Positions 28,788-38,797 of a stretch of 63,938 nucleotides of DNA are shown one piece after another. A program made the translations under genes and the position numbers. Origin of the DNA: Sporisorium sorghi (Eukaryota; Basidiomycota; Ustilaginomycetes; Ustilaginales; Ustilaginaceae); assembly GCA_023212695.1 (NCBI GenBank), contig JALCCG010000113.1:1-63938 (forward strand), read 5' to 3'. The notes below the pieces were generated by a model. It saw only the letters and a program-made list of their open reading frames with translations. It was not told where the DNA came from and ran no database searches. Each line of letters opens with the position of its first letter. The first letter of the stretch is position 1.

Positions 28788-30816
28788 CGGAGGGCAACGC
28801 ACGCAACTGCACGACGAGTAGCTGATGCGACTTTCGGTCAAGGGCCTAGGCGAGTGGATGAAGCGACGATGACAACTAAAGTACGCGAATTCGCACGCTG
28901 ATGGGGCAGTGGCAAAGCAGAGCCAGTGTAAGACGCCGACAAGCGAGCGAGCGTGGTACCGTGGATTGGAGTGTGGACTTGACAAAAGCATTGTGAAGCT
29001 GGTTCGTGACGTGATCGTTTGGGTTGGCCGTGATCATCGCAATGACGAGCGGGTTTCAGGATCAGCGCGATGCACGTGCATCGTCACCACCAAAACGAAA
29101 AGCATGACCTTGGGCAGATGCCGAAGCGTGCCGATCCTTCTTCCACTCTGCGTCGGGACACCAGAGTCGAGCGCAGCGCCGGCATCATTTCTCCGCAGGC
29201 GACCTAACACATTGGCAATTTTCGCTCGCATTCCTCTCTTTGCTCTCGCCATGGAATCCCTCTCCTCGGCTAGGCAAGAAGCAAGGCAGATCTGCTGATG
29301 AATGTCTCACATTGCGGATTTTTCTGGAGAATTTTTATAATTTTATGATCTCCGCGCGACACACACACGCAGAGGGAGAGAGAGCTGTCAACTTTGCGGT
29401 TCCATTTTTCCAGGCTCCGACGAGACTTCTTAGTTTTGGAGAGAGGATTGCATCACCGCGTGTCATGCTCACCCGGCTCGATTTGTATGGCACGCGGTGA
29501 TGACGAGCAAAGGTGGTGGAGGTGGTCATTCCGGTGACGGTTTCGGTGAGGGTGTGGCGATCCGGATCGTCGACGTGCTTGCTGAATGCAGATCGCTGTG
29601 TCTGGTCGGCAGTGTGGACGCTGCTCCCGTTTCTGTCGCTGCCTCCGAGACCGATTCCTCTGGCATTCACACGCAAGCAACGGCCGGACGAGATGCGCAG
29701 CTTCCTAATCGGGAATGTAGGCGCCTTTGTGGAAGTTACAATGGGCTCAGACCAGTGTTGAGACAGGTCGAATCTCGCTGGACAAGCGGCAGATGCCGGG
29801 CGACAGACACCAGATCCCATTGGCGGTTGCGAGACAGGCTCGACAAGTTCGACTGGCTGTCTCGTCTCACATCTACAGAACGCGCTGTACCAGGCAGAGA
29901 GAGACTTGCAGCGGGCAGCATCTGGTTTCAGGCTGAATCGGGCCAAGCAAAAGCCCCTCTCTCTGTGCCCATGCTTGGAACTTGGATTCGCGCGCTTAGA
30001 TGATCTGCTTCGGCTGCTCCCGTGTCTCTGCCCCTGTGCTGATAGCTGAGACCGAGCTTGTCTCTCGCACCCGCTGCAGCTCGCTCTTGCCAAGGATGGA
30101 CCTCCTGGAACGATCTGAGGATACTGCACGCCCGCTCGACCAAGCAATCGGGGCGCATGCAGGGTCGCAACCAGCCACTCTGCCGGCGAAGCTGTCCAAG
30201 TGCCCTACACCGTGTGGCGAGCTCGCTTGGTGCAGTAAGTTGGAGCCGACGTCGACACCCAATCGACGCGACGCTGCGGAAGCGAACCTCGTTCGTTTGC
30301 AGACCCAGATTCCCCAAAAGCGTGGCTGTGAGCAGATCGTCTCTCTGCTGGCTCGGTGTCTCGTCGCGACCCCTGTTGGGCAATCTCGGCGTCTTGACAG
30401 AAAATCGCATTTTCGCAAAAAAATAGAGAGAAAAAAGCCGTCTTCTCGGCCCGCACTCCCTCTGCTACTGCCAGCTCATCGTCTTTGCAGCCACGGCGCA
30501 GGCAACAAACAAATGACACTCCGCAGGCACACACACCACGAGGTCATAATGCGCACTACGGCAAAGTGAACATCAGATGCAATGTTTGCAGATGATCTGG
30601 GTTATTCAGCGTTGCTCACAGCAAACCTAGAGCCTGATAGCGAGCAGATACCTCAGCTATCGTTTTTTTTCGGTAAAATGTATTTTTAGGTGATGAGGGT
30701 CGGTTGGTCGATCCCGCTGCTGACCGCGTATTCGAGACCGGAAAAAAAAGGGAGATCAGAAAAGGAATTTTACCTTCCTCTCCTGCTCTTACCGTTGGAA
30801 TGCTGGCTGGGCTTGC

Positions 30817-30845
30817 TTTTTTTTTTTTTCTTTTTTTTTTTTTTT
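30817..30845. repeat. poly(T) tract, 29 nt with one C
   Basis: 13 T, one C, then 15 T, in the long intergenic region before the C2H2 gene. Confidence 0.9.
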
Positions 30846-31496
30846 CCTTATTTGTGTCGGTGTGTGCCCGTAACACAGCCAACGGCGCTCAGCCCTTGAA
30901 CCAGCCTGGCTCAGCCCAGCGCGTCGAACGCCCTCCTCGCAGAGCCCCCTCGCTCGCTTTTCTGCTCAATTGTCTTTTTTTCCGCGCGGCGCGCTCCTTG
31001 TGCTTGTTCGCATGGCGGCAGCGGAGCCTTCGCAGATCGACGACCGTCGTGGAAAATCCGAGACAAGCGAAGCGAGGGCCTTGTCGAGTGCGTTCTTTGC
31101 GTTTAGCTCGTCGGAGAAAGTTGCTGCAATCGTCTCTATCTCGTTCCTGCCTGTCGCCTAACCCGGTTGGAATCGGGAAAGTCGCCTTTTCGGGAAGAGC
31201 TATATATGGACAGAGAATCTGGCAACGACCGCCACCTCGGGTTCGCTCATCCTTTTCCCCGGGTGGTAATGTCGAGGGAAGTGCTTCTGACCTAAGACGA
31301 TGCGAAAGCCAACCGGCAGCACAGCACACTGAAAAAACACATCGGCATGCTCTTGAAGATCAGACAGCGAGGCAGTGCTGCTCCCCATTGCCACCCTGTC
31401 TGTCTGTCCCACTGTGAGCACGAGGTAGGCGCAGTCGAGTCTGACGCTGCTGTCTGTTGCTGTTTGCGCATAGGAGGAGGTGGTCTAGAAAACAAA

Positions 31497-31640
<144 letters not shown>

Positions 31641-31883
31641 CTTTTTCTTAAAAAAAAAATAATTTTCTCGCGCCGTTGGCATTACGTGTGGCAGAGCAGA
31701 GCTGCGACTTGTGGATCGTGTCACACTCGAGCATCGAGACCCTCTCTTTCGTGCTGCTGCTCTCGCTGCTGCAGATCAATTCCAAATCGCTCAGCCCTCA
31801 ACTTGCTCGAAATCGCCCTTTGCTCGCTGCCCGGCGTTACTTGCTCGCCTGCCTCCTCCGCTGCTGACACTTGGCTGCTGCTC

Positions 31884-31910
31884 CCTCCTCCTCCTCCTCC
31901 TCCTCCTCCT
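31884..31910. repeat. (CCT)9 microsatellite
   Basis: Nine CCT units in the CT-rich leader region upstream of the C2H2 gene. Confidence 0.85.
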
Positions 31911-33101
31911 CCGCCAACTCCCACTCCCACGTCCCCACCATTCCTTTGACAGTCAAACAATCACCACCGCCTCCATCATCTTGTCCTTCATTTCCCGGAA
32001 CTCTCTCTCTCACCCCCACCGTCTCTCCACCACTTTCGATCACCGCCCCTTTTTTTCTGCTTCACCTCGTTACGCCGCTTTCGACCAACTCGTCCCCACC
32101 CGCCGTTGCCGGTACTTGCAGACCCCGACCGCTGACCTTTCATTTCGCTGCCACCGGATCAGCCAGCACGGCGACTCGCGCGATCATCCCTCACTCTCAC
32201 CCTCTGCAGTCGGCTTCGGCTTGTCTTGACCTAGTAACCTACTTCACCTCGTCGGCGACCATTGCGTAGCAACACCCGTGGCGACCTTTTTTTGAACCGC
32301 TTTCACAAACACCGGAAACCGCATCCCGCCATCTTGCCTTTTTACCCACGCTCGCCACTCCAGCCTAGCATTTTTTCGGTGTTGACTCTCAACGCTTCCA
32401 TGTCAACGCACAGCCTGCATCGCATCACACCGCCCTCGAGCCTCTAACTCAGCTTCGTCGACAATCAACCCACCATTCTCTCTCAATCCTTTGAGAGCAA
32501 AGCGCTGAGCTCTCTCTCTCTCTTCAGACTTCATTCTAGCCAGCCAGCCAACCCCAACCCAAGCGCACACGCTCTTGCTCTACCGACTTTTCGCCTGCTG
32601 TGCCCTTTGCTGCCCAACTGCTTCCGTTGTCTCAGCCACCGTTCCCACCGCCGCGTATCGACACCGCTCAGCGCTTGCCGCACAGCAGCTCCCTCTTTGC
32701 AGGTCTCCGCTCGGACGTCTGCACCCGTCTATATATCCACCCGGTGACTTTTCTCTACTGTGGCGACCTCCGACATCCCTCTTTCAGTCACCACCACCAC
32801 AGATGTCTCGTCGCTCTCACGCAGGCATCTGATCATCTTCGCATCCCTTAGCAGGCAACTTTCCGCTTCTGCAGCGCCACCCTGTCAAGCAATCCTCCCC
32901 AACTGCTATCGTCGACAGACAGGGCGAGACAGGCGCTTCTTTCGCCTTGACCCTTGCCGCTTCCAACCACCCTCTTTTGCACCATCTTTACCGCTAACCA
33001 AGGTGCAGCTGTTGCGCTGATCCCACACACAGAGGCTCCATCTGCTGAGCCAGGTAGGCTGGCCAGCGTCGCCTTACACCATTCTATCCACACAGAGAGC
33101 T

Positions 33102-35945
33102 ATGGGCCCGAGCGGCGCCAGAACGGGGATCCCCTTCCCCGGCGCCAGCAGCGCCAGCAGCACAAGTGGCTCTGTGCGTGCTGCTTCCATACCCCGCTCG
33201 GTCGCCGACTCTGTGTCCGAATCGAGTGAAGGCGTGGAGCACCGCGACATGGACGTCGACTCGGAACCCTCAACAGCAGCGACAGCATCGAAGCGTACGG
33301 GGCACAGCGGTGTGGAGCCTTCCACCAGCCTACCGAGCATCAAGAACCTCTTTGGCATCGAGCGAAAGGAGCCCCTCGCCTCGGTTCGACGAGCTGATGC
33401 GTTATCCGACGACGGCCATTCTTCTCTTGGAACCGCGACACCGAGCTCGCCAGCGACTGCCATCTCAGCACGATCCCAATCTCTCGAACACCGCGGCCAC
33501 CGCAGCCATGCTAGCACCAGCAGCTTTTCCGAGTTTCAGTCCGGCCTCTCGCATAGCTTCAGCTCTTCCTCGCTTGGGCCCATCCGTACCCGACATTCTT
33601 CCAACGCTTCCGGCTCATATGGTCGCAGTGGGCCTCTTGTGCCCAGCACACCGCCTCGTCGTGCTGGCGTAGCCGCGCACCCCTTCAGCCCCGAAGATGC
33701 AGGCCCCAGACGTGGAGCCGACTCGCGATCTCGCCAGGCGCAGGCGCTCAAGGGACTCATCCTCTCTCCACCCTCGCGCAGATTGCCTCTCGACGGCGAT
33801 GGTCCAGCTTCCGACATGCATTCGGGATCGCAACGACGCAGCGGCCATCGTCCTGCCTCGTCTTCCTCTGGCTCGCTCTCCACGCTCTTTTCGCACATCT
33901 CGACTTCCTCCGATCCCGCACCCATGCTGCCACCTGGTTATGTGCCCTCGACGCAAACGTCAGAAGAGAGCGTACCGCACGAAGGATGGGGAGCTGCTAG
34001 TGCTCCTTCGGACAGCACAAGTCCACGCACCAGCTGGCACAGCCGATCGTCGACGCTCGAGTCGGGCGAGGCCGCTTATAAGATGACGGGCACCGATCGT
34101 CCTTCAGCTTCGTTACTTCCGCCATTTCGCGAATCGTCGCACTTTCCACCAGGCGAGCCCTCTCGCTATTCGCCCGAACAGCATTTTTCGAATCTGTCGC
34201 GCCACCGATCCATGCGCACGCCTGGGTCCTCTGCCAACTTGCCTGGCTCTTCCAGTCGACCTCGCGCCCGTACATTGACACACGCAGATCGGCCCATCGC
34301 TCCCTTGACGAACACTGAGGATCCGGCGAGGAAGCAGAGGCTCGAGGCTGCGTCCGAGCTTCTCCGCATGGGTCAGCAGAGGGGCGACGATCCTCAAGGC
34401 GGCGGTCGCATGTACTCGCACAAGCACAGCATGTCGATGCAGGAGCGCGTGCCGCTGCCCATGGAGCTTTACGAGAATTCCAGCGCGGTTCGAGCACACC
34501 GACCCAAGTCGCACTCCATGTCGGGCCAAGAGCCTTTTGACCCAAACGTGCCGATGCACCACGGTCCGCCGGGAATGCCTGCGCCGGGGCTGGGTGCGCC
34601 GCCATTTGATCGAGGTGGTCCACCTCCACCGCCAGGAGGAGGTGCTGCTGGTGGTGCGTTTGATTCGTTCCATCCCAGGCGAGGGCGTGGGGCTGGCGAC
34701 GAGGCGCTGCGCCCCGGTGGTGCTGGATGGGTGTTCCCACGACGACCGATGCCTTCGGAAGCGGCCGAGGCGCAACGCAACGCATTCCAGGCCCAAATGA
34801 TGCGTGGACAGGGGCTTGCCAGTGTTCCCGACGGCATCATTTCGGCTCAGCACGGCGGCAATTTCGGTGGGATGCGTGCAGCGCCCACTACGCCGGGCAC
34901 CATCGCCTCTGGGCAGGCCAAGTACGAGTGCGCATGGTGCGGCAAGCGCTTCTCACGCCCGTCGAGTCTCAAGATCCACCACCACTCTCACACGGGCGAG
35001 AAGCCGTTTGTGTGCAACGAGCCCGGCTGCGGACGTTCGTTCAGTGTACAATCGAATCTGCGACGACATCAGAAGTGCCACGCACCTGGCGGCGATCAAT
35101 CGGAGCTCGACGCGTCGCGTCAGCAGCAGCAGCCAGGGCAGGGGCAAGGTCCGAGTCGCGGTGATGAGGGGTACTGGGCTCGAGGGCCGCATCCTCCTCC
35201 CGCTGCGTCGTCTGGAGCTAGGATGAGCCCGATTGCGGGAGGCAGCGGTGGATGGCACCCAGCACACCCGGGGTATGGACCCGGACCCGGACATGGACCA
35301 GGACCCGCGCACGCCCCCGTCCACGCATACGCCATGTCCCACTACCACCCCCAACCACCACCGCCGCCGGGCGCCATGCCTCCGCAGATGCACATGCACA
35401 TGCAGATGCACATGCACGGCAAAGACCACCCACCGCTCTCGCGCTCCGCCTACGAGCCCGGCTCGCGCAGCATGAACACCTGGACCGAAATGAGACGCGC
35501 CGACATGCCCCCGCCCGGCTACCGCGACCGCGAGTACGAGCGTCCCGCACCCGCTTCTGAACCCTACGCCGCCATGTCTGGCTCACCGCGCCGCTTCACA
35601 CAGATGCGCGATCACCCGCACCAGCACCACCTGTCCGAGTCGTCCGCCGAGGAAGAAGAAGAGGACGAGCTGCTGCACGACGACGATCCCCCCTCCTCGG
35701 CAGCAGGCAAGGTCAAGTCGGAACACGACGCCCCCCCGAGCCTGCGCAGTAGAGCCGATGCAGAGTTCAACAGCGACGACGACGCGGACAGAACGGTGAC
35801 CATGGTCAGCCGCGGACGGAGGCCTAGGAGCGCCACGAGCGCGAGCACGACGTCCAACCTCCGGGCTGGGTTTACGGCGTTGTTGAATCCAGAGGAGGGG
35901 ACTAGCGTGAAGTCGGAGGGAAGGGTCAAGGAGGAGCAGCGCTAG
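33102..35945 (+). CDS. C2H2 zinc-finger transcription factor with two C-terminal fingers
   Basis: The ATG at 33102 gives 947 aa. Residues 1-600 are Ser/Pro/Arg-rich and largely disordered. Two adjacent classical fingers lie at about 608-660. Finger 1 is C610-x2-C613-x12-H626-x3-H630. The linker is TGEKP. Finger 2 is C638-x4-C643-x12-H656-x3-H660. Two linked fingers bind a short DNA site in the major groove, so the product is very likely a nuclear DNA-binding regulator. After the fingers come Gly/Pro/His repeats (GPGPGHGPGPAH), a Met/His-rich stretch (MHMHMQMHMHG), an acidic patch (SSAEEEEEDELLHDDD) and a C-terminus ending KSEGRVKEEQR, which has a sumoylation-like VKEE. Its target and pathway are not readable. 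The very long CT-rich leader suggests complex regulation. Confidence 0.87.
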   Translation: MGPSGARTGIPFPGASSASSTSGSVRAASIPRSVADSVSESSEGVEHRDMDVDSEPSTAATASKRTGHSGVEPSTSLPSIKNLFGIERKEPLASVRRADALSDDGHSSLGTATPSSPATAISARSQSLEHRGHRSHASTSSFSEFQSGLSHSFSSSSLGPIRTRHSSNASGSYGRSGPLVPSTPPRRAGVAAHPFSPEDAGPRRGADSRSRQAQALKGLILSPPSRRLPLDGDGPASDMHSGSQRRSGHRPASSSSGSLSTLFSHISTSSDPAPMLPPGYVPSTQTSEESVPHEGWGAASAPSDSTSPRTSWHSRSSTLESGEAAYKMTGTDRPSASLLPPFRESSHFPPGEPSRYSPEQHFSNLSRHRSMRTPGSSANLPGSSSRPRARTLTHADRPIAPLTNTEDPARKQRLEAASELLRMGQQRGDDPQGGGRMYSHKHSMSMQERVPLPMELYENSSAVRAHRPKSHSMSGQEPFDPNVPMHHGPPGMPAPGLGAPPFDRGGPPPPPGGGAAGGAFDSFHPRRGRGAGDEALRPGGAGWVFPRRPMPSEAAEAQRNAFQAQMMRGQGLASVPDGIISAQHGGNFGGMRAAPTTPGTIASGQAKYECAWCGKRFSRPSSLKIHHHSHTGEKPFVCNEPGCGRSFSVQSNLRRHQKCHAPGGDQSELDASRQQQQPGQGQGPSRGDEGYWARGPHPPPAASSGARMSPIAGGSGGWHPAHPGYGPGPGHGPGPAHAPVHAYAMSHYHPQPPPPPGAMPPQMHMHMQMHMHGKDHPPLSRSAYEPGSRSMNTWTEMRRADMPPPGYRDREYERPAPASEPYAAMSGSPRRFTQMRDHPHQHHLSESSAEEEEEDELLHDDDPPSSAAGKVKSEHDAPPSLRSRADAEFNSDDDADRTVTMVSRGRRPRSATSASTTSNLRAGFTALLNPEEGTSVKSEGRVKEEQR

Positions 35946-36515
35946 GACGGCGCCAAGTTTGTTTTTCCACTTTGCATTGAATTTTTAGGTTGTGATACCA
36001 CTTCGCGTGACTTGTTTCGCGAGCATTGAGTGACGGTGTGAGGGTGTGAGACGTGTGGCGATGCAGCTTGATTCTGCGTTGATTTCCTGTTGAGCGACGT
36101 CCACATACCAGCGTCCCCTGAGTGCTGAGAGCCACATCGTCTTCCTGGTGAGCGGTACTCGACGTTCATCGCTTCGATCGTCACCCCAGCTCCGAGCTCC
36201 GGGCTCCAGCTTCGTCGACCGAGAATCGCACAGCTTGCGCGTAAACATTCCCGTGGCTCGCATTTCGACAGCTTTCTGACGTTGGCGTTGTCGAAGGAGG
36301 ACACCCGCGCACCTCCGCCAATACCACTTGCGACATCGTCCACCCATCGAGCACCGGCGTTTAGGACGTCCTTCGCTGAGGCCCTACCCTCCCGCCATGC
36401 TCCACTGTGATCCTGTTGCTGCTCCAAAATTACGCAGAGCATTGCCACCTTCTTCCCGCGTTTGCTCCTTGCGCTGACCTCGTCGACGATGCATACATCC
36501 GCCTCGCTCGTCCCA
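35946..36515. other. convergent 3' intergenic region
   Basis: 570 nt between the stop codons of the C2H2 gene and the Cys-rich gene. No gene recognised. Confidence 0.5.
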
Positions 36516-37706
36516 TCAACGCCTCCTGCCCAACCCAACGCCAAACACACCCGTAAACCCGCCCTCCTCCCCACCGTTGATCCAGTGCATCCGGTTGAGA
36601 AAGCTCTCCACCACCACCGTGAGCGCCGCCTCGCGCGCCTCGCCAGTACGGGCAGTGTGATGCGCGGCGTAGTGCGTGAAGAAGTCTTTGTACGCCTGGT
36701 GCGATTGGCGCGCGTAGTGGGCGTCGGAGAGTGGGAGGTGCGGGAAGTACGAGTGCGGGTTGAGGGCGAGGGGTGGCGGGGAAAGGAGCGACACGCTGGA
36801 GCTGCGCCTGCGTTTGTAGACGCGTTCCTCGGGTTCGGGGTCAGGCGATGGGGTGCGGGGAGGTGCTCGAGGAGAACGAGATGCACGAGGAGAGCGAGGG
36901 GACGGTGCAATCGAGCCGCGCTGGCCGTCGGTATTCTGTCGCTGGTCGTTGTTGACAGCGCTGCGCTGGTCATCGATCTGCTCTTGCTGGTCATTGTTGA
37001 TGGTGCCACGCTGGTTATCGATATGCTCTCGCTGGTGGCTGTCGACGGTGGAGCTTCCCTCGTTTTCGAGCTGCGGGCTATCGCGAGGCAGCGATGTTAG
37101 ACTCGAGGACCCCGTCGACCTCAGTCTTGGAGCCTCAGCGTGACGGCTAGGCAGACGAACCTCCTCGGACGCCACGCTCTCAGCACGAGGCAACGACGCA
37201 CGCGCCACCACCGGCAAAAGTCCATCCCAAAAGTCGGGCCGACAGTATTGCTGCCTAATCGCCACACTCGCCTCCGAGTAATCCCGCACGCGATCATGCT
37301 CCGGATGCCCAAACACCGTCAGGTGCCCGAACACAATGCAATCTGCAACCGCCATCGAAGTGCCGTTCTGCGTCAAAATCGCCCACTCCGTGACGCGGGA
37401 CGCCTTGAGCCACTCCTTGTGCTCGCACTCCGGCTTCACCCTTGTCTTTATGATACACGTCATACACTTGAGCTGGGACGCCCCGGGCTCGGCACAGGTG
37501 CACTCGCGCGTGGCCATCTTGCATCTGGTGCATGGCATGAGGTGGCGCTCGATGATCTGCTGGCGCGCCAAGGCGCGGCGCTGCGGCTGGGACAGCGAAG
37601 GGGCAGCAGGAACTTGGAGGGGCCTAGCGGAGTCGGAGGTAGATGCTTCACCAGCACCGCGAGGTGTGCCGGGACAGGTGTGAAGTCGAATCTTTTTCCT
37701 CGCCAT
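36516..37706 (-). CDS. unknown Cys-rich protein with near Zn2Cys6 spacing and 15-residue repeats
   Basis: The ATG at 37706 gives 396 aa. I do not recognise the family. Near the N-terminus is a cysteine cluster C59-x2-C62-x6-C69-x11-C81-x2-C84-x9-C94, with an extra C71. The fungal Zn(II)2Cys6 pattern is C-x2-C-x6-C-x5-16-C-x2-C-x6-8-C, so only the last spacing is one residue too long; basic residues lie between C62 and C69. An ordered-looking block follows (TEWAILTQNGTSMAVADCIV, about 106-125, to the FWDGLLPVV region). Next come three imperfect 15-residue repeats encoded at 36909-37043, with core (H/N)(Q/N)...DNQRG / DDQRS / DGQRG. A Pro/Ser/Arg stretch with KRRRSSS (possible NLS) leads to a C-terminal helical part with Tyr and His. 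A DNA-binding or zinc-binding role is possible, not shown. Confidence 0.72.
   Translation of the reverse strand: MARKKIRLHTCPGTPRGAGEASTSDSARPLQVPAAPSLSQPQRRALARQQIIERHLMPCTRCKMATRECTCAEPGASQLKCMTCIIKTRVKPECEHKEWLKASRVTEWAILTQNGTSMAVADCIVFGHLTVFGHPEHDRVRDYSEASVAIRQQYCRPDFWDGLLPVVARASLPRAESVASEEVRLPSRHAEAPRLRSTGSSSLTSLPRDSPQLENEGSSTVDSHQREHIDNQRGTINNDQQEQIDDQRSAVNNDQRQNTDGQRGSIAPSPRSPRASRSPRAPPRTPSPDPEPEERVYKRRRSSSVSLLSPPPLALNPHSYFPHLPLSDAHYARQSHQAYKDFFTHYAAHHTARTGEAREAALTVVVESFLNRMHWINGGEEGGFTGVFGVGLGRRR
36909..37043 (-). repeat. three imperfect 45-nt repeats inside the Cys-rich gene
   Basis: On the minus strand three consecutive 15-codon units encode DSHQREHIDNQRGTI, NNDQQEQIDDQRSAV and NNDQRQNTDGQRGSI. 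Shared positions include DQ/HQ at 2-4, the acidic-polar middle and QR at 11-12. Unit divergence suggests an older duplication rather than a recent slip. Confidence 0.85.
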
Positions 37707-38153
37707 TTTGAAGGTGGGCGCTACTGCCCAGCGCGAAAGTACGAGCAGGTGGCAGCGGAGAGACGTGAGAGTAGCTTATAGTAGTGTACAGAGAAGATGA
37801 GTGTGAGAAAGGTTGGATGCGGAAGCGGAGAAAGTGGTTGAAGGAGGGCAAGACGAAGAGGCAGGAGGGGCAACCTTAAGTATGAGCAGAGGCGCTGCGG
37901 GACAGAGAAGCCATTGCTCTGACCCGCAACTGCGCATTTTGCGCCAAAGAAGACTCAGCCTGCTGCTGCTGCTGCGGCTGCGGCTGGAAACTGTTCATTG
38001 CGCAATTCGAGGTTGAGGAAGGAAGAAAGACAAGACAGCATGTTGCGCAGAGAGGAGATGACAGAGCAGGATAGACTTTCGGAAGGGAGTAAATGCGAAA
38101 TGAAGTGCTCGTTGACAGAATTTAAGGTTGTTCCGACTCGAAGACGCGCTTGC

Positions 38154-38192
<39 letters not shown>

Positions 38193-38330
38193 NNNNNNNN
38201 NNNNNNNNNNNNNNNNNNNNNNNNNNNNNNNNNNNNNNNNNNNNNNNNNNNNNNNNNNNNNNNNNNNNNNNNNNNNNNNNNNNNNNNNNNNNCAGAATTT
38301 AAGGTTGTTCCGACTCGAAGACGCGCTTGC

Positions 38331-38370
<40 letters not shown>

Positions 38371-38797
38371 GCGCTCTCTCCGCTCTCTCGGCTGTCCCGC
38401 TCGAGCGTGTGACTCTTTTGGCGAGAAATCCGCGACAAAGACACACACAGACCTTCTCCTTCTTCTCCACATGTGTCAATCATCTGATCATCTCCTTCTC
38501 TTTCGAAAGACACGCACTTCCCTTCTCTTCACACATCAATCCACGCAACAATCATCTCGCGCAGCAGCACGCACGCCTGCAGCTGAGTAATTTCGCAACT
38601 CAAGCCGATCTGCGTTCAAACGGCTGCAAGTTAAGTTAGCCAGAAGCGCTCAGCCCACCTCCAAGCCACACTGCAGCAGCAGCAGCGCCAGCTGCACCAG
38701 CGTCCCCACCGCTCGAGTCACTTTGATGCTTCGGCTCAGTGTGGCTGCACTGCATCGTTGATCTCAATCTCGGCTTCGCTTCATTTGCGACGACGCC
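37707..38797. promoter_or_regulatory. divergent promoter region with an assembly gap
   Basis: About 1.1 kb between the Cys-rich gene and the Sec7-PH gene. It contains a 100-N gap at 38193-38292 flanked by identical 77-nt sequences with CT microsatellites. The rest is CT/CA-rich leader sequence. Confidence 0.6.
38116..38369. repeat. duplicated 77-nt sequence with a CT microsatellite flanking a 100-N gap
   Basis: Positions 38116-38192 and 38293-38369 read the same base for base, starting CAGAATTTAAGGTTG and ending in a long CT run. Exactly 100 N (38193-38292) lie between them. The pattern fits two contig ends that overlap but were not merged. Confidence 0.93.

Noticed and set aside
29335..30147. 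270-codon minus-strand frame in the long intergenic region
   Set aside because: Overlaps comparable frames on the plus strand, has no recognisable domain and low-information composition. A spliced or orphan gene cannot be fully excluded.
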